A stretch of DNA of 64,000 nt, from positions 121,300 through 185,299 of the forward strand of contig JAJCKG010000003.1 in assembly GCA_020558355.1 (NCBI GenBank), read 5' to 3'. A program made the translations under genes and the position numbers. Positions 27,437 to 36,375 of this stretch are shown in pieces. The notes beneath the pieces were generated by a model. The model ran no database searches. It was not told the origin of the DNA and saw only the letters and a program-made list of their open reading frames with translations. The DNA comes from a bacterium 210820-DFI.6.37 (GTDB lineage: Bacteria > Bacillota > Clostridia > Peptostreptococcales > Anaerovoracaceae). Within the stretch, counting starts at the first letter, position 1, and each line of letters begins with the position of its first letter.

Positions 27437-27457
27437 TCAATACCTCTCTTTCAAATA

Positions 27458-27736
27458 TTACTCAACAATCGCCAGAACATCTTTCTGTGTCAGGATTGTG
27501 TATTCTTCGCCCTGATATTTGATCTCAGTGCCCGCGTACTGTGAAAAGATTACGGTGTCTCCTGCCTTCACTTCCATCTTTTCGTCCTCTGTTCCAGGAC
27601 CTACCGCGATAATCTCCGCCATCTGAGGCTTTTCCTTTGCCTGACCCGGCAGAACGATACCGCTGGCCGTCTTTTCTTCCGCTTCCAGTCTCTTAATAAC
27701 CACTCTGTTGCCTAAAGGCTTAATTCCAAAACTCAT
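27458..27736 (-). CDS. groES: Co-chaperonin GroES
   Basis: A 92-residue Hsp10. The mobile loop [19 protein letters not shown] (residues 20-38) contacts GroEL, and the roof loop region is [18 protein letters not shown]. First gene of groESL. Confidence 0.98.
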   Translation of the reverse strand: MSFGIKPLGNRVVIKRLEAEEKTASGIVLPGQAKEKPQMAEIIAVGPGTEDEKMEVKAGDTVIFSQYAGTEIKYQGEEYTILTQKDVLAIVE

Positions 27737-27786
27737 AGTTTCATCTCCTTCGCTTTTTATAGTTATTTTAAATCATTTACAGCTTG

Positions 27787-27846
27787 TTAGCACTCGCCGT
27801 TTTCGAGTGCTAACTATAATTTAATACTTTCCACCTTCCTTGTCAA
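27787..27846 (-). promoter_or_regulatory. CIRCE operator and groESL promoter
   Basis: TTAGCACTC-N9-GAGTGCTAA (27787-27813) matches the CIRCE consensus exactly. On the minus strand TTGACA (27841-27846) lies 16 bases from TTAAAT (27819-27824), just upstream of it. HrcA should repress groESL here under normal temperature. Confidence 0.97.
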
Positions 27847-27912
27847 CAGGTTTTTTTGTATTTTTTGCTAAAGATTTCGCAAAGGGCTGTCAGACCGGTC
27901 CGCTCCCTTGAT

Positions 27913-28845
27913 TCAGCCGGTCTGCCGGATATAATAAAACAAATACTGCTGAGCGAATCCCCCGTAATCGCCAAAGGTATTTTCCGCGAAGGCCTTCATT
28001 TCTTTTTCTGTCTTCTGTCCGTACAGCCGTTCCATGACCCGCTTCATCCACACGTCCAGCGGGAAGCTCTTGTATTTCTCCATGGAAAACAGCAGCACGC
28101 AGCTGGCTACCTTTGGGCCTACCCCGCAAAACCGGGTCAGATATTCAAAAGCTTCTTCATAGGAAACCGCGGGATCCGCCATCTGCTCCAGCGCCGGCAG
28201 CCCGTCCCGCTCCACCTGCCGGGCCGTTCCGATCAGATATTTTGCCCGGTATCCCAGGCGGCAGATGGAAAGGTCCTCCGGTTCCATAGAGGCAAGCGTT
28301 TTGGGTGATGGAAGCGAATACCACCATCTTCCCTGGTACTGGCCCGCCTTTTCTCCGAAATTCTCACTCAAAGCTTCAATGCAGCCTTTGATCCGGGGAA
28401 TATGATTGTTCTGAGAAATAAGGAAGGAAAGAAGGGCCTCCCATTTTTCCTGCCGCAGCAGCCGGATACCGCCGCCCCACCGGATGGCTTCTTTCATAAC
28501 CGGATCTTTTTGAGACAGCTCCCTTTTGATGGCACCGTAGTCCCGATCCAGATCCAGATACTTTTTCCAAAAGCCTTCAAACTCTTCTTCCGAAGTGTTA
28601 GAAAGGACTATCCTGCCCCGGCACGGCGCGGGACGCTTCCGGTTATCCGAAAAACAGGAAGAATCAGCTTTGGTGCCGCCCTGGCTTTTCTCTCCCTCAG
28701 GTATAAATCGTATATTAACGATTCGTCCTTCCGCAATGCCCGTATAGCTTCCGTCCCGCTGCCGCTGCCAGCGAAAAGCCTGTCCGCAATCAAAGATATG
28801 GTCCGTATGGAAATCGGCGACCTGACGCTGTATCACTCTTTCCAT
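27913..28845 (-). CDS. ogg: OGG1-type 8-oxoguanine DNA glycosylase
   Basis: A 310-residue HhH-GPD glycosylase/lyase that removes oxidised guanine. The N-terminal OGG domain contains FDCGQAFRWQRQRDGSYTG, SQNNHIPRIKGCIEAL follows in the middle, and the helix-hairpin-helix region FCGVGPKVASCVLLFSM supplies the catalytic lysine. The conserved Asp lies in PLDVWMKRVMERLYG. Insertion of lysine- and arginine-rich sequence near residues 55-85 is unusual. It directly follows the ATPase gene, with start and stop abutting. Confidence 0.88.
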   Translation of the reverse strand: MERVIQRQVADFHTDHIFDCGQAFRWQRQRDGSYTGIAEGRIVNIRFIPEGEKSQGGTKADSSCFSDNRKRPAPCRGRIVLSNTSEEEFEGFWKKYLDLDRDYGAIKRELSQKDPVMKEAIRWGGGIRLLRQEKWEALLSFLISQNNHIPRIKGCIEALSENFGEKAGQYQGRWWYSLPSPKTLASMEPEDLSICRLGYRAKYLIGTARQVERDGLPALEQMADPAVSYEEAFEYLTRFCGVGPKVASCVLLFSMEKYKSFPLDVWMKRVMERLYGQKTEKEMKAFAENTFGDYGGFAQQYLFYYIRQTG

Positions 28846-29652
28846 TTATTTTATCCCTTTTATCTCAATATCAAACCGGTTCACACTGAAAGCTGTCATG
28901 TTCTCAATCTGACGGGCCGCCTCTTCCTGAAGCTTTTTCGCCTGCAGTACCATATTGCACCCATACTCCATGATTACGGCCGCGTTCAGCTCCACGCCTT
29001 CCGCCGCGGTTATGGTCAGGACCCGAGCGACGCTGTCCACGCCCTCTATCTCAGCCGCCGCGCATTCTATAATGTCGCTGAACACTTTATCAGAAAGCTT
29101 GTAGTCTCCCATATAGCTGTAGGTAGGCCGTACAACCGACTTTTCCGCAACGCCTCCCTTATTGGCGCTCCACTCCTTAAAAATCAAAAGGGGCGACATG
29201 AAGTATCCTGAGAACTGACGCTTTAGCTGAAAGGCCGGAGCCGGGATCACATGCTTGCCCAGTTCATGGCGCTGCTTGTGGGCAATCGCCCGCTCGCTTT
29301 CTGTCGTAATATCCGTAATATAAATCGTTTCCGATATTTCCGGAAATTCAAGGCGCGCGCAAATTCTCCGTACCATTTCATCCGATGTGCCGATAACGAG
29401 AATTTTTCTCGGTTTGGTCTTTTGAACACTTGCCGCCACATCCTGCTGATGCTCTTCCTTTGTAAACAGAGCGGTCTTTACAGCTCCTACCTTGGTAGCC
29501 TGTCTTTTGGCTGAAATTCCAGCCATTACCTTGTTTTCATAGATAAACAATCCGTCGTCAATAATTGCTTCAATATTTAATTCTTTACATAGGTTCTGGG
29601 CCTGATAACTTTTACCAGTACCACTTTTACCCACAAGTGCGTAAACTTTCAT
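28846..29652 (-). CDS. P-loop ATPase fused to an Asp23/Gls24-type domain
   Basis: A 268-residue protein with a P-loop GKSGTGKSY at residues 8-16 and a likely NTPase core to about residue 130. The C-terminal part (about 175-268) looks like an Asp23/Gls24 envelope-stress domain: SYMGDYKLSDKVFSDIIECAA, VDSVARVLTI, GVELNAAVIMEYG. I know no experimentally defined role for this combination. It is cotranscribed with ogg and divergent from the ferredoxin gene. Confidence 0.7.
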   Translation of the reverse strand: MKVYALVGKSGTGKSYQAQNLCKELNIEAIIDDGLFIYENKVMAGISAKRQATKVGAVKTALFTKEEHQQDVAASVQKTKPRKILVIGTSDEMVRRICARLEFPEISETIYITDITTESERAIAHKQRHELGKHVIPAPAFQLKRQFSGYFMSPLLIFKEWSANKGGVAEKSVVRPTYSYMGDYKLSDKVFSDIIECAAAEIEGVDSVARVLTITAAEGVELNAAVIMEYGCNMVLQAKKLQEEAARQIENMTAFSVNRFDIEIKGIK

Positions 29653-29653
29653 C

Positions 29654-29682
29654 TTGAATTCTCTATATCCTTCTGTTATAAT
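29654..29682 (+). promoter_or_regulatory. Ferredoxin promoter
   Basis: TTGAAT (29654-29659), 17 bases, TATAAT (29677-29682). A strong Shine-Dalgarno AAAAAGGAGG follows about 40 bases downstream, which suggests high expression. Confidence 0.85.
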
Positions 29683-29723
29683 TTACAGTGTCGTGAAGAT
29701 AAACAAAAAGGAGGTTGTTACAA

Positions 29724-29894
29724 ATGGCTTATGTAATTAGCGATGCTTGCATCTCTTGTGGCGCTTGTGCAGGTGAATGCCCTACTGAAGCGATCAAAGA
29801 AGGCGATGGAATGTATGTTATTGATGCTGGTACTTGCATCGACTGCGGCGCTTGCGCAGGTACTTGCCCTGTTGAAGCTATCAAAGAGGGTTAG
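29724..29894 (+). CDS. 2[4Fe-4S] ferredoxin
   Basis: A 56-residue clostridial-type ferredoxin. Two CxxCxxCxxxCP cluster motifs are clear: CISCGACAGECP and CIDCGACAGTCP, each followed by EAIKEG. It is the low-potential electron carrier of anaerobic metabolism, for example for hydrogenase, pyruvate:ferredoxin oxidoreductase and Rnf. Monocistronic, with a consensus promoter and its own terminator. Codon use is strongly biased, as in highly expressed genes. Confidence 0.98.
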   Translation: MAYVISDACISCGACAGECPTEAIKEGDGMYVIDAGTCIDCGACAGTCPVEAIKEG

Positions 29895-29920
29895 TTTTAT
29901 ACATACCAAATTGTAAACAT

Positions 29921-29949
29921 AATAACCGTTTCTTTTAGAAACGGTTATT
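29921..29949. terminator. Terminator between ferredoxin and rex
   Basis: AATAACCGTTTCT and AGAAACGGTTATT form a 13 bp stem with a TTT loop, followed by TAATTTTTTG on the plus strand. It can serve both convergent genes. Confidence 0.9.
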
Positions 29950-29963
29950 TAATTTTTTGTTAT

Positions 29964-30608
29964 TTATTTTTCCTTATTACTATTGCGGTTCATATGATAA
30001 GCCAGGGAATGCAGGCTGTCGCTGAGATGAACATTCTCCACCGCGACATGATCCGGAACCTCCAGATCCACCGGCGCGAAATTCCACAGACCTTTTACTC
30101 CCGCGAAGCAAAGCTTGTCGGCCACTTCCTGCGCGCTGTCCTTTGTCGTACAGATGATCCCGATATCGATCTGGTTCTCTTCCGCGTATTCTACAATATT
30201 TTCATAATCCATAACTTCAATATCGTTGATCTTCAGACCGATCAGCTTTGGATTGACATCAAAAATGCCGCAGACTACAAAGCCAGCCTTATAGTAATAT
30301 GTATAATTAGCAATGGCCTGTCCCAGATTGCCAGCGCCTACAATAATCATCTTATATTCTTTATCCAGCCCTAAAATCGCGCTGATCTCATTGTACAGCC
30401 CTTCTACATTATATCCATATCCCTGCTGTCCGAATCCGCCGAAATTATTCAGATCCTGGCGGATCTGGGACGCGGTATACCCGATCAGACTGCTGAATTC
30501 ATTGGATGAGATTTTGTCCACACCCTTTTTCTGCAGTTCCTTCAAATATCTTCGATACCGCGGCAGCCGCTTTATAACCGCATTGGATATTTTCGTGTCT
30601 TTCTTCAT
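29964..30608 (-). CDS. rex: Redox-sensing repressor Rex
   Basis: A 214-residue NADH/NAD+-sensing repressor. The N-terminal winged helix (RLPRYRRYLKELQKKG, SSLIGYTASQIRQDLNNFGGFGQQGYGY) binds DNA, and the Rossmann domain shows IIVGAGNLGQAIANY near residues 90-104. The C-terminal helix that swaps between subunits is present. In Clostridia, Rex represses fermentation and NAD-regenerating genes when NADH is low. Candidate targets include the alcohol dehydrogenase at 42.3 kb, but I found no convincing Rex operator there. Confidence 0.96.
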   Translation of the reverse strand: MKKDTKISNAVIKRLPRYRRYLKELQKKGVDKISSNEFSSLIGYTASQIRQDLNNFGGFGQQGYGYNVEGLYNEISAILGLDKEYKMIIVGAGNLGQAIANYTYYYKAGFVVCGIFDVNPKLIGLKINDIEVMDYENIVEYAEENQIDIGIICTTKDSAQEVADKLCFAGVKGLWNFAPVDLEVPDHVAVENVHLSDSLHSLAYHMNRNSNKEK

Positions 30609-30820
30609 ATTCTTCCCAACCGTCCTTTATAATTTGCAAAACCCGTCTTGCGACGGGTTCTTTGATGTTCTTTTTTAAAAAACGAATATCCTGAAATCCT
30701 CTCGCCTTTGATACTGCGCCGGGATTTCCCATATGCCTCTGCCTTCTCAAACCGGCTAAAAGGCTCGCAGGCGAATTGGATAGGACAGCCTGCATGCCCG
30801 CCGAATAAAATGTTATAAAC

Positions 30821-31051
30821 CTACTGAGCTCTTTCTTCTACATACTTCACAATATCTGTTACAGTCTGGAACTTTTCAGCGTCTTCATCCGGAACCTCGA
30901 TATCGAATTCGTCTTCGATGGCCATGATGATTTCAACAGCGTCCAGAGAGTCCGCTTCCAGATCCTTCATCAGATGTGTTTCCATCTTTACCGCGTCGCT
31001 TTCAACGCCTAACTGTTCTGCAATAATGTCCTTAATCTTATCAAAAATCAT
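30821..31051 (-). CDS. acpP: Acyl carrier protein
   Basis: A 76-residue acidic four-helix protein. The phosphopantetheine serine lies in the DSLDAVE motif at about residue 36. It carries growing acyl chains in type II fatty-acid synthesis. GGAGG precedes the ATG by six bases. No other fab genes are adjacent. The 212-base gap to rex shows no clear gene. Confidence 0.97.
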   Translation of the reverse strand: MIFDKIKDIIAEQLGVESDAVKMETHLMKDLEADSLDAVEIIMAIEDEFDIEVPDEDAEKFQTVTDIVKYVEERAQ

Positions 31052-31191
31052 GATATACCTCCATTCAATTAAAACATTAGATGTTTATTATATTTGCCTA
31101 ATGCAAAGTTTATCCGCAAATAACTCAAACTTATTATAGTTGACCCACCTTTATATTGCAACTGCTTTTTTTATTTTTTTACATTTTACGC

Positions 31192-33147
31192 TTAAACTTC
31201 TTGCAATTCAAGCCATTTTTCATATTCTTCCGAAAGCTCTTCTTTCAGTTCGTCCAGCTTTCCGCTCAGTTCCCGCAGCTTTACATGGTCGGTCATGACC
31301 GCTTCCTGGCACATTTCTTCTTCAACGCGGGAAATCTCTGTTTCCAGCGCTTCAATCTTCTGTTCCGCCTGCTCCTGCTGCCGCTTTAGCCTCCGCTCCT
31401 TCGCCTCCTGCTCTTTTTTCAGGCGGCGCTCCTCGCTGACGCTGCGTTTTTCTTCGGAAACGGGTTTTTCCTTTGCCGATAATTCCTCCAGATATTTTTT
31501 CCCGGACTCGATCTCCTGTTTTTTCTCCACATAATAGTTGTAGGTCCCCAGAAAAGCGGTGATTCCCTCCTGCCCCAGCTCAAAAATTCTAGTTGGGATC
31601 TTGTTAAGAAAGTACCGGTCATGGGAAACGACGATAACGGTTCCCGGGAAATCCAAAAGGGCGTCCTCAAAAACCTCCTTGGATTCAATATCCAGATGAT
31701 TGGTAGGTTCGTCTAAAATCAGTACATTGGCGCCGGAAAGCATCAGTTTCAGAAGGGACAGTCTGGCCTTTTCACCGCCGGATAAAGCGCTTACCTGCAG
31801 GAATACCTGATCCCCCTGGAAGAGAAAGCGCCCCAGGATGGAACGAAGCTCTGTGTCCGTATAAAGGCGGTAGGCGTCGTGAAGCTCCTCCAGCACGGTA
31901 TTGCTGCCGGAAAGAAGCTGCTGCTCCTGATCATAATAGCCAAAATCCACGTTGTGGCCCACCTTCAGCCGTCCCTGCCCCGGCTCCAGATCTCCCATCA
32001 GGATTTTCAGCAGAGTAGTCTTTCCCACACCGTTAGGCCCCACGACGCAGATCCGCTCGCCTCGCTTAATGTCAAAATCCACATTGCGGAAGAGCCGCTT
32101 TTCGTTGGAGCCGTAGCCAAAACTCTTTGCCAGTCCTTCTCCCAGCAGCACATCGTTTCCGCTTTTAAAGTTCTGATGAAACTGCAGCTTCATTTTGCCC
32201 CGCAGAGCCTCCGGCCGTTCCTCCAGCTCCATTGCGGAAAGCCGCTTTTCACGGGAAGCCGCCCGCTTTGCCAGTTTTTCTGTCCCCCGCTGTTTGAAGC
32301 GGCGGATCATCTCTTCCTGCCGGGCGATCTCCTTCTGCTGATTCTGATACTTCCGCATCTGGGCTTCCCTGCGCTGTTTTTTCTGCTCCGCGTAAGCGCT
32401 GTAGCTTCCTTCATATGTATAAAGCTTGTGATTTTCCACTTCAAAGATCCGGTTTACGGTCTGATCCAGAAAGTACCGGTCGTGAGAAACCAGCAGGATG
32501 GTCCCCTTGTAGCTTTTCAGATACTGCTCCAACCACTTCAGAGTGCCGATATCCAGATGGTTGGTAGGCTCGTCTAAAAACAGCAGATCCGGCTTTTTCA
32601 GCAGCAGACACGCCAGAGCCAGTCTGGTCCGCTCGCCGCCGCTTAGTGTGGAAATTTTCTTGCCGTAAAACTCCTCTCCAAACGCCATGCTGCTGAGAAT
32701 GCCGTTGATTTCACTTTTATAGCTGTACCCGCCTTTGTCCCGGTATTCCTCCTGCATCTGATCGTACCGCAGCAGCATCCGGTCCACCTCCGGTCCGCTT
32801 TCGCCCCTCTGGGCCTTTTCCGAAATCGCGGAGGACAGCTCCAGCATTTCCCGCTCCATTTGCTCCATGCCGGAAAAAATAGCTTCCACCTCTTCTATCA
32901 CAGTGTTTTCCGACTGAAAGTTATCGCTCTGTTTCAAATAGCCGATGGTAGTGTCCGCTGAAAGGAAAAAGTCGCCTCCATCATGGGGAAGCTCTCCTGA
33001 CAGCAGTCTGAGCAGGGTGGTTTTTCCCGCGCCGTTGGCGCCGATAATCCCGATCCGGTCACCTTCATTGATGTGAAAGGAAACCTCCTGCAGGATTACG
33101 TCCACCCCGTATGTTTTTGTCAGATCCTTTGCTGATAAAATAATCAT
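31192..33147 (-). CDS. ABC-F family ATPase
   Basis: A 651-residue soluble protein with two ABC domains. Walker A motifs are GANGAGKTT (near 37) and GPNGVGKTT (near 367), with LSGGERTRLALA and LSGGEKARLSLL signatures and LDEPTNHLDI in both halves. The linker holds the P-site tRNA interaction region, and the C-terminal 90 residues are a charged coiled coil. No transmembrane domain is present. ABC-F proteins act on stalled ribosomes or give antibiotic protection; this one resembles the YdiF/YfmR housekeeping type. It is the last gene after tsaD. Confidence 0.93.
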   Translation of the reverse strand: MIILSAKDLTKTYGVDVILQEVSFHINEGDRIGIIGANGAGKTTLLRLLSGELPHDGGDFFLSADTTIGYLKQSDNFQSENTVIEEVEAIFSGMEQMEREMLELSSAISEKAQRGESGPEVDRMLLRYDQMQEEYRDKGGYSYKSEINGILSSMAFGEEFYGKKISTLSGGERTRLALACLLLKKPDLLFLDEPTNHLDIGTLKWLEQYLKSYKGTILLVSHDRYFLDQTVNRIFEVENHKLYTYEGSYSAYAEQKKQRREAQMRKYQNQQKEIARQEEMIRRFKQRGTEKLAKRAASREKRLSAMELEERPEALRGKMKLQFHQNFKSGNDVLLGEGLAKSFGYGSNEKRLFRNVDFDIKRGERICVVGPNGVGKTTLLKILMGDLEPGQGRLKVGHNVDFGYYDQEQQLLSGSNTVLEELHDAYRLYTDTELRSILGRFLFQGDQVFLQVSALSGGEKARLSLLKLMLSGANVLILDEPTNHLDIESKEVFEDALLDFPGTVIVVSHDRYFLNKIPTRIFELGQEGITAFLGTYNYYVEKKQEIESGKKYLEELSAKEKPVSEEKRSVSEERRLKKEQEAKERRLKRQQEQAEQKIEALETEISRVEEEMCQEAVMTDHVKLRELSGKLDELKEELSEEYEKWLELQEV

Positions 33148-33160
33148 ATTTCTTCATCCT

Positions 33161-34177
33161 TTATAATGGCAAGTGAGGCACCGCGTCCAGGTCCAGGCCG
33201 TCGGTCTGCCCCGCTTTGAATTTATAGTAAGCCGCGCAGCCGATCATGGCCGCGTTATCTGTACACAGGACCGGAGAAGGATAGTAGAGGGCAATGCCTT
33301 CTTTTTTGCAGGCTTCCTCCATCATGGCCCGCAGGCGGCTGTTGGAAGCAACGCCCCCTGCCATAACGATTTTATCCTTTTTCATGCGGGTTGCCGCGCC
33401 GACGGTCTTGGCCACGATCACATCCAGCACCGCCTGCTGGAAGCTGGCCGCGACATCAGCCACACAGATCTCCCGTCCCGCCTGCTTTTCTGAATTAACG
33501 TAATTGAGCACTCCTGTCTTAATGCCGGAAAAGCTGAAATCCAGGCTGTCCTTTTCCAGGAACACCCGCTTGAATTCCACCGCGTGAGGGTCTCCCTCTC
33601 TCGCGATCTTATCGATCTTTGGGCCGCCCGGGTATCCCAGTCCCAGAACTCTTGCCACCTTGTCGTAGGCCTCGCCTGCCGCGTCATCTCTTGTCTGGCC
33701 CAGCACCCTGCATTGGTTGTATCCGGTCACTTCCACAATGTTGGTATGGCCGCCGGAAATAACCAGCGCCATAAACGGAGGCTCCAGCTCCTTATGTTCT
33801 ATGTAATTGGCGCTGATATGGCCCTGTATATGATGGACCCCTACCAGCGGCTTTCCCGCTGCCAGCGCGAAAGCCTTTGCCGTCGCGAGACCGATCAGCA
33901 GGGCTCCTACAAGGCCAGGCCCATAGGTAACGCCGATCATGTCTACCTCTTCCATGGTAACGCCGGCTTCCTTCAGGGCTTCCTCTGTGACCCGGTTGAT
34001 GTTGTCCAGATGATGGCGGGAAGCGATTTCCGGAACAACTCCGCCGAAAACCTGGTGGACTTTAATCTGCGACGCGATAATGTTGGAAAGGACCTGCCGC
34101 CCTTCCAGAAGGATGGCAACCGAAGTCTCATCGCAGCTGGATTCGATTGCCATGGTTACTAGTTTTCCATCTTTCAT
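33161..34177 (-). CDS. tsaD: tRNA N6-threonylcarbamoyladenosine transferase TsaD
   Basis: A 338-residue ASKHA-fold catalytic subunit that transfers the threonylcarbamoyl group to A37 of ANN-decoding tRNAs. Metal ligands are in [11 protein letters not shown] near residue 110, nucleotide-binding loops in [10 protein letters not shown] and [12 protein letters not shown], and the C-terminal Asp in CTDNAAMIG. It shares the operon with tsaB and tsaE, its partner subunits. Confidence 0.97.
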   Translation of the reverse strand: MKDGKLVTMAIESSCDETSVAILLEGRQVLSNIIASQIKVHQVFGGVVPEIASRHHLDNINRVTEEALKEAGVTMEEVDMIGVTYGPGLVGALLIGLATAKAFALAAGKPLVGVHHIQGHISANYIEHKELEPPFMALVISGGHTNIVEVTGYNQCRVLGQTRDDAAGEAYDKVARVLGLGYPGGPKIDKIAREGDPHAVEFKRVFLEKDSLDFSFSGIKTGVLNYVNSEKQAGREICVADVAASFQQAVLDVIVAKTVGAATRMKKDKIVMAGGVASNSRLRAMMEEACKKEGIALYYPSPVLCTDNAAMIGCAAYYKFKAGQTDGLDLDAVPHLPL

Positions 34178-34186
34178 AATTATCCT

Positions 34187-34393
34187 CTATTCCAGGGGAA
34201 AGATCCGGTTCTGCGCCTTAACGACGCACTGGTTGTCCGCTGACAGGTGCCGGCAGTTTTCACAGGACTGATAGGTACTCATATTAAAGGTATCAAAATC
34301 ATGCCTCCGTGAAAAGCGGCTGCAGTGAGAAGCCACTGCTGTCATATCATCCCCGTAACGTTCTTCTGTATAAAAATCACCGATCCGATCCAT
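34187..34393 (-). CDS. Small cysteine-containing protein in the t6A operon
   Basis: A 68-residue protein with SCENCRHLSADNQC near residues 43-56, resembling a zinc knuckle or rubredoxin-like finger. AAGGAGGG lies six bases before the ATG, and the gene fits neatly between rimI and tsaD, so it is probably real. I do not recognise the family. Confidence 0.65.
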   Translation of the reverse strand: MDRIGDFYTEERYGDDMTAVASHCSRFSRRHDFDTFNMSTYQSCENCRHLSADNQCVVKAQNRIFPLE

Positions 34394-34460
34394 GATTCCC
34401 TCCTTGCAGTAAGTATTACTACTAGTATTTTCCGGGAATCAATTTTTATTCGGTGTGTAT

Positions 34461-34925
34461 TCAGTTTTTCAAAGGCTCCGCGGGATCCCGCCACATAATC
34501 ACCGCGTCCTCGCCGTTATCTTCATAATAGCCCTTCCGCAGGCCCGCTTCTTTAAAACCAAAGCTGCTGTACAGGGTCCGGGCCGCTTCATTGCTGCTGC
34601 GCACTTCCAGCGTGAACCGGTGTATCCCCTTGCGGACGCTGACCTCGATCATAATCGTAATAATGGCCGAAGCGACGCGCTTGCGCCGGAACTCCGGCAT
34701 TACAGCCACATTGGTAATATGGGCTTCATCGATGATATGCCACATACCCCCGTAACCGACGACCCGGCCGTCGATCTCCGCTACAATATAAACGGCTACC
34801 CGGTTTTCTGTCAGCTCATGGGCAATGGATTTCCTGCTCCACGGTGTGCTGAAGCAGATCTTTTCCAGATCCGCAATGGCGTCGATATCCCGTTTGTCTG
34901 CCCGCCTGATGGTCAATTCCTTCAT
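34461..34925 (-). CDS. rimI: Ribosomal protein S18-alanine N-acetyltransferase
   Basis: A 154-residue GNAT enzyme. The acetyl-CoA loop is RRKRVASAIIT near residue 80, preceded by ITNVAVMPEF and followed by LEVRSSNEAARTLYSSFGF. Family members acetylate the N-terminus of S18 or other proteins. rimI and tsaB overlap by four bases (ATGA), the usual Firmicute arrangement. Confidence 0.93.
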   Translation of the reverse strand: MKELTIRRADKRDIDAIADLEKICFSTPWSRKSIAHELTENRVAVYIVAEIDGRVVGYGGMWHIIDEAHITNVAVMPEFRRKRVASAIITIMIEVSVRKGIHRFTLEVRSSNEAARTLYSSFGFKEAGLRKGYYEDNGEDAVIMWRDPAEPLKN

Positions 34926-35608
34926 TTTCTCTTTTCTTCCAGCTTTCGTTCAGCCTCTGCCTTTCTCATATAATTTGGTTTCAGCTCTTCGTACTCCGTT
35001 TCCAGTCCGGCAAGCTTCATGTCCTTTGCCAGCTTTGCCACCGACACCGCGTTCTGAAGGCGGCAGTCCTCCGGCGCCAGTTCCTCTTTTTTAAAGTAAT
35101 CGCTGTAAGCTTTTGTCCCGTCTCCAAAAAACAGTCTGCTGCCGCCCGCGGCATTTACCTGTTCCAAAAACGCTTCGATGCTGTAGGGCGCTCCCTTTAC
35201 CACCTCTTCGATATTGCCTTTCCTCCAGCGGTAAGCTCCGGCATAGACCTGGCTCCGCCTCGCGTCAAAGACCGGACAGATGAGCCCGTCAAAGTCCGGC
35301 ATGTTGTAGGCAAACGCCTTCAGGGTAGGCACGGCAATGGTTTTGATCTTCAAGACCTGCGCCAAGGCTCTTGCTGTGGATACGCCGATCCGGATTCCTG
35401 TAAAGGAGCCCGGTCCCTGGGAAGCCGCAATCGCGTCCATGTCCTTCAGCTCCAGTCCGTTTTCCCGCAGCAGCCGCTGCACCATAGGCATCAGGGACTG
35501 CAGATGGTTCAGAACTTCCTCCGAATGGGCGTAAAAGATCTGCCCCTCTTCATTTATGATGGCCGCAGAAGCATGGGCTCCTGTGGTTTCCAACGCTAGA
35601 ATGTACAT
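34922..35608 (-). CDS. tsaB: t6A biosynthesis protein TsaB
   Basis: A 228-residue inactive TsaD paralogue that forms the scaffold of the TsaBDE complex. It begins with ILALETTGAHASAAII and contains ASQGPGSFTGIRIGVSTA, both family signatures. It overlaps tsaE by 13 bases. Confidence 0.95.
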   Translation of the reverse strand: MYILALETTGAHASAAIINEEGQIFYAHSEEVLNHLQSLMPMVQRLLRENGLELKDMDAIAASQGPGSFTGIRIGVSTARALAQVLKIKTIAVPTLKAFAYNMPDFDGLICPVFDARRSQVYAGAYRWRKGNIEEVVKGAPYSIEAFLEQVNAAGGSRLFFGDGTKAYSDYFKKEELAPEDCRLQNAVSVAKLAKDMKLAGLETEYEELKPNYMRKAEAERKLEEKRK

Positions 35609-36015
35609 TGATAGATCCTTTCTCCTTCTTGCTTTCCGTACTGAATGCGGATAATCTTCGCGTCCTCCGGAAGCAGGTCTTCAATCAGGTCGGCCCATTC
35701 CACGACGCAGACGCCGTCTCCGTAAAAATATTCTTCATAGCCCAGCTCGTACATTTCCTCCGGGTCAGCTATGCGATACACATCAAAATGGTATAAAGGC
35801 AGCCGGCCCTCATGGTATTCCTGGACAATAGTAAAGGTAGGGCTGGTAATGGTGCTTTTGATTCCCAGTCCTTCCGCTATATATTTCGTCAGGGCCGTCT
35901 TTCCGGTTCCAAGATCTCCTATCAGAGCGACCACCTGGCCTTTTTCAAGGCTTTTAGCCAGAGAAAAACCGAATTCTCTGGTTTCCGTTTCGTTTTTGAT
36001 GATTACTGTTCTCAT
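35596..36015 (-). CDS. tsaE: t6A biosynthesis ATPase TsaE
   Basis: A 139-residue P-loop ATPase with GDLGTGKTALTKYIAEGLG at residues 33-51, SPTFTIVQEY and YHFDVYRI. It drives turnover of the TsaBD complex. First gene of the operon tsaE-tsaB-rimI-(small gene)-tsaD-ABC-F. Confidence 0.96.
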   Translation of the reverse strand: MRTVIIKNETETREFGFSLAKSLEKGQVVALIGDLGTGKTALTKYIAEGLGIKSTITSPTFTIVQEYHEGRLPLYHFDVYRIADPEEMYELGYEEYFYGDGVCVVEWADLIEDLLPEDAKIIRIQYGKQEGERIYQCTF

Positions 36016-36043
36016 AATTCTTTATTTTATCATAAGAAAGGTA

Positions 36044-36073
36044 ATTATAGGAAGGTTTTTTAGTCAAGTCCAA
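36044..36073 (-). promoter_or_regulatory. Promoter of the t6A operon
   Basis: TTGGAC (36068-36073), 18 bases, TATAAT (36044-36049) on the minus strand, about 30 bases upstream of tsaE. Confidence 0.7.
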
Positions 36074-36133
36074 ATTTATGTGTAAAAACCTTTCGGTACA
36101 CAGTTCGGTTTTATGGCGGATGTTAACAAGGCA

Positions 36134-36167
36134 CTGATTTTACGGTAACTGTTAACATAAAAATCAG
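36134..36167. other. Hairpin with embedded GTTAAC palindrome
   Basis: CTGATTTT and AAAATCAG pair around a loop that contains TGTTAACA-like sequence; another TGTTAACA lies at 36121-36128. The 36016-36375 gap otherwise holds the tsaE promoter and the terminator at 36248. Confidence 0.4.
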
Positions 36168-36247
36168 GTATACGGGACGCAAATTTCCGCAATCCCGCTT
36201 CTACAAAAGCTTTCGCGCAAAATCAGGCGTTGAAAGCCTTGAAAAAA

Positions 36248-36283
36248 TGTTAACAGCCCCTCCAAATAAAGGAGCTGTTAACA
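36248..36283 (-). terminator. Terminator after ribU-like gene
   Basis: GTTAACAGC and GCTGTTAAC arms with an inner CTCC/GGAG pairing. On the minus strand it is followed by ATTTTTTC. Confidence 0.75.
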
Positions 36284-36375
36284 AAACCTAAAATTTGTTA
36301 CAAATGTTTTGCGTTTGAGCTTCTCAGATCATTCGCTTATCTCCCGCCAGCGTCTGAGACCTGCTCCGCCGCTTC

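Noticed and set aside
30499..30795. A 98-codon minus-strand frame overlapping the start of rex
   Set aside because: Overlaps rex by over 100 bases in another frame and has no recognisable domain.
36121..36283. GTTAAC palindromes as Rex operators
   Set aside because: The spacing does not match the TTGTTAA-N-TTAACAA arrangement, and one pair is the arms of a terminator.
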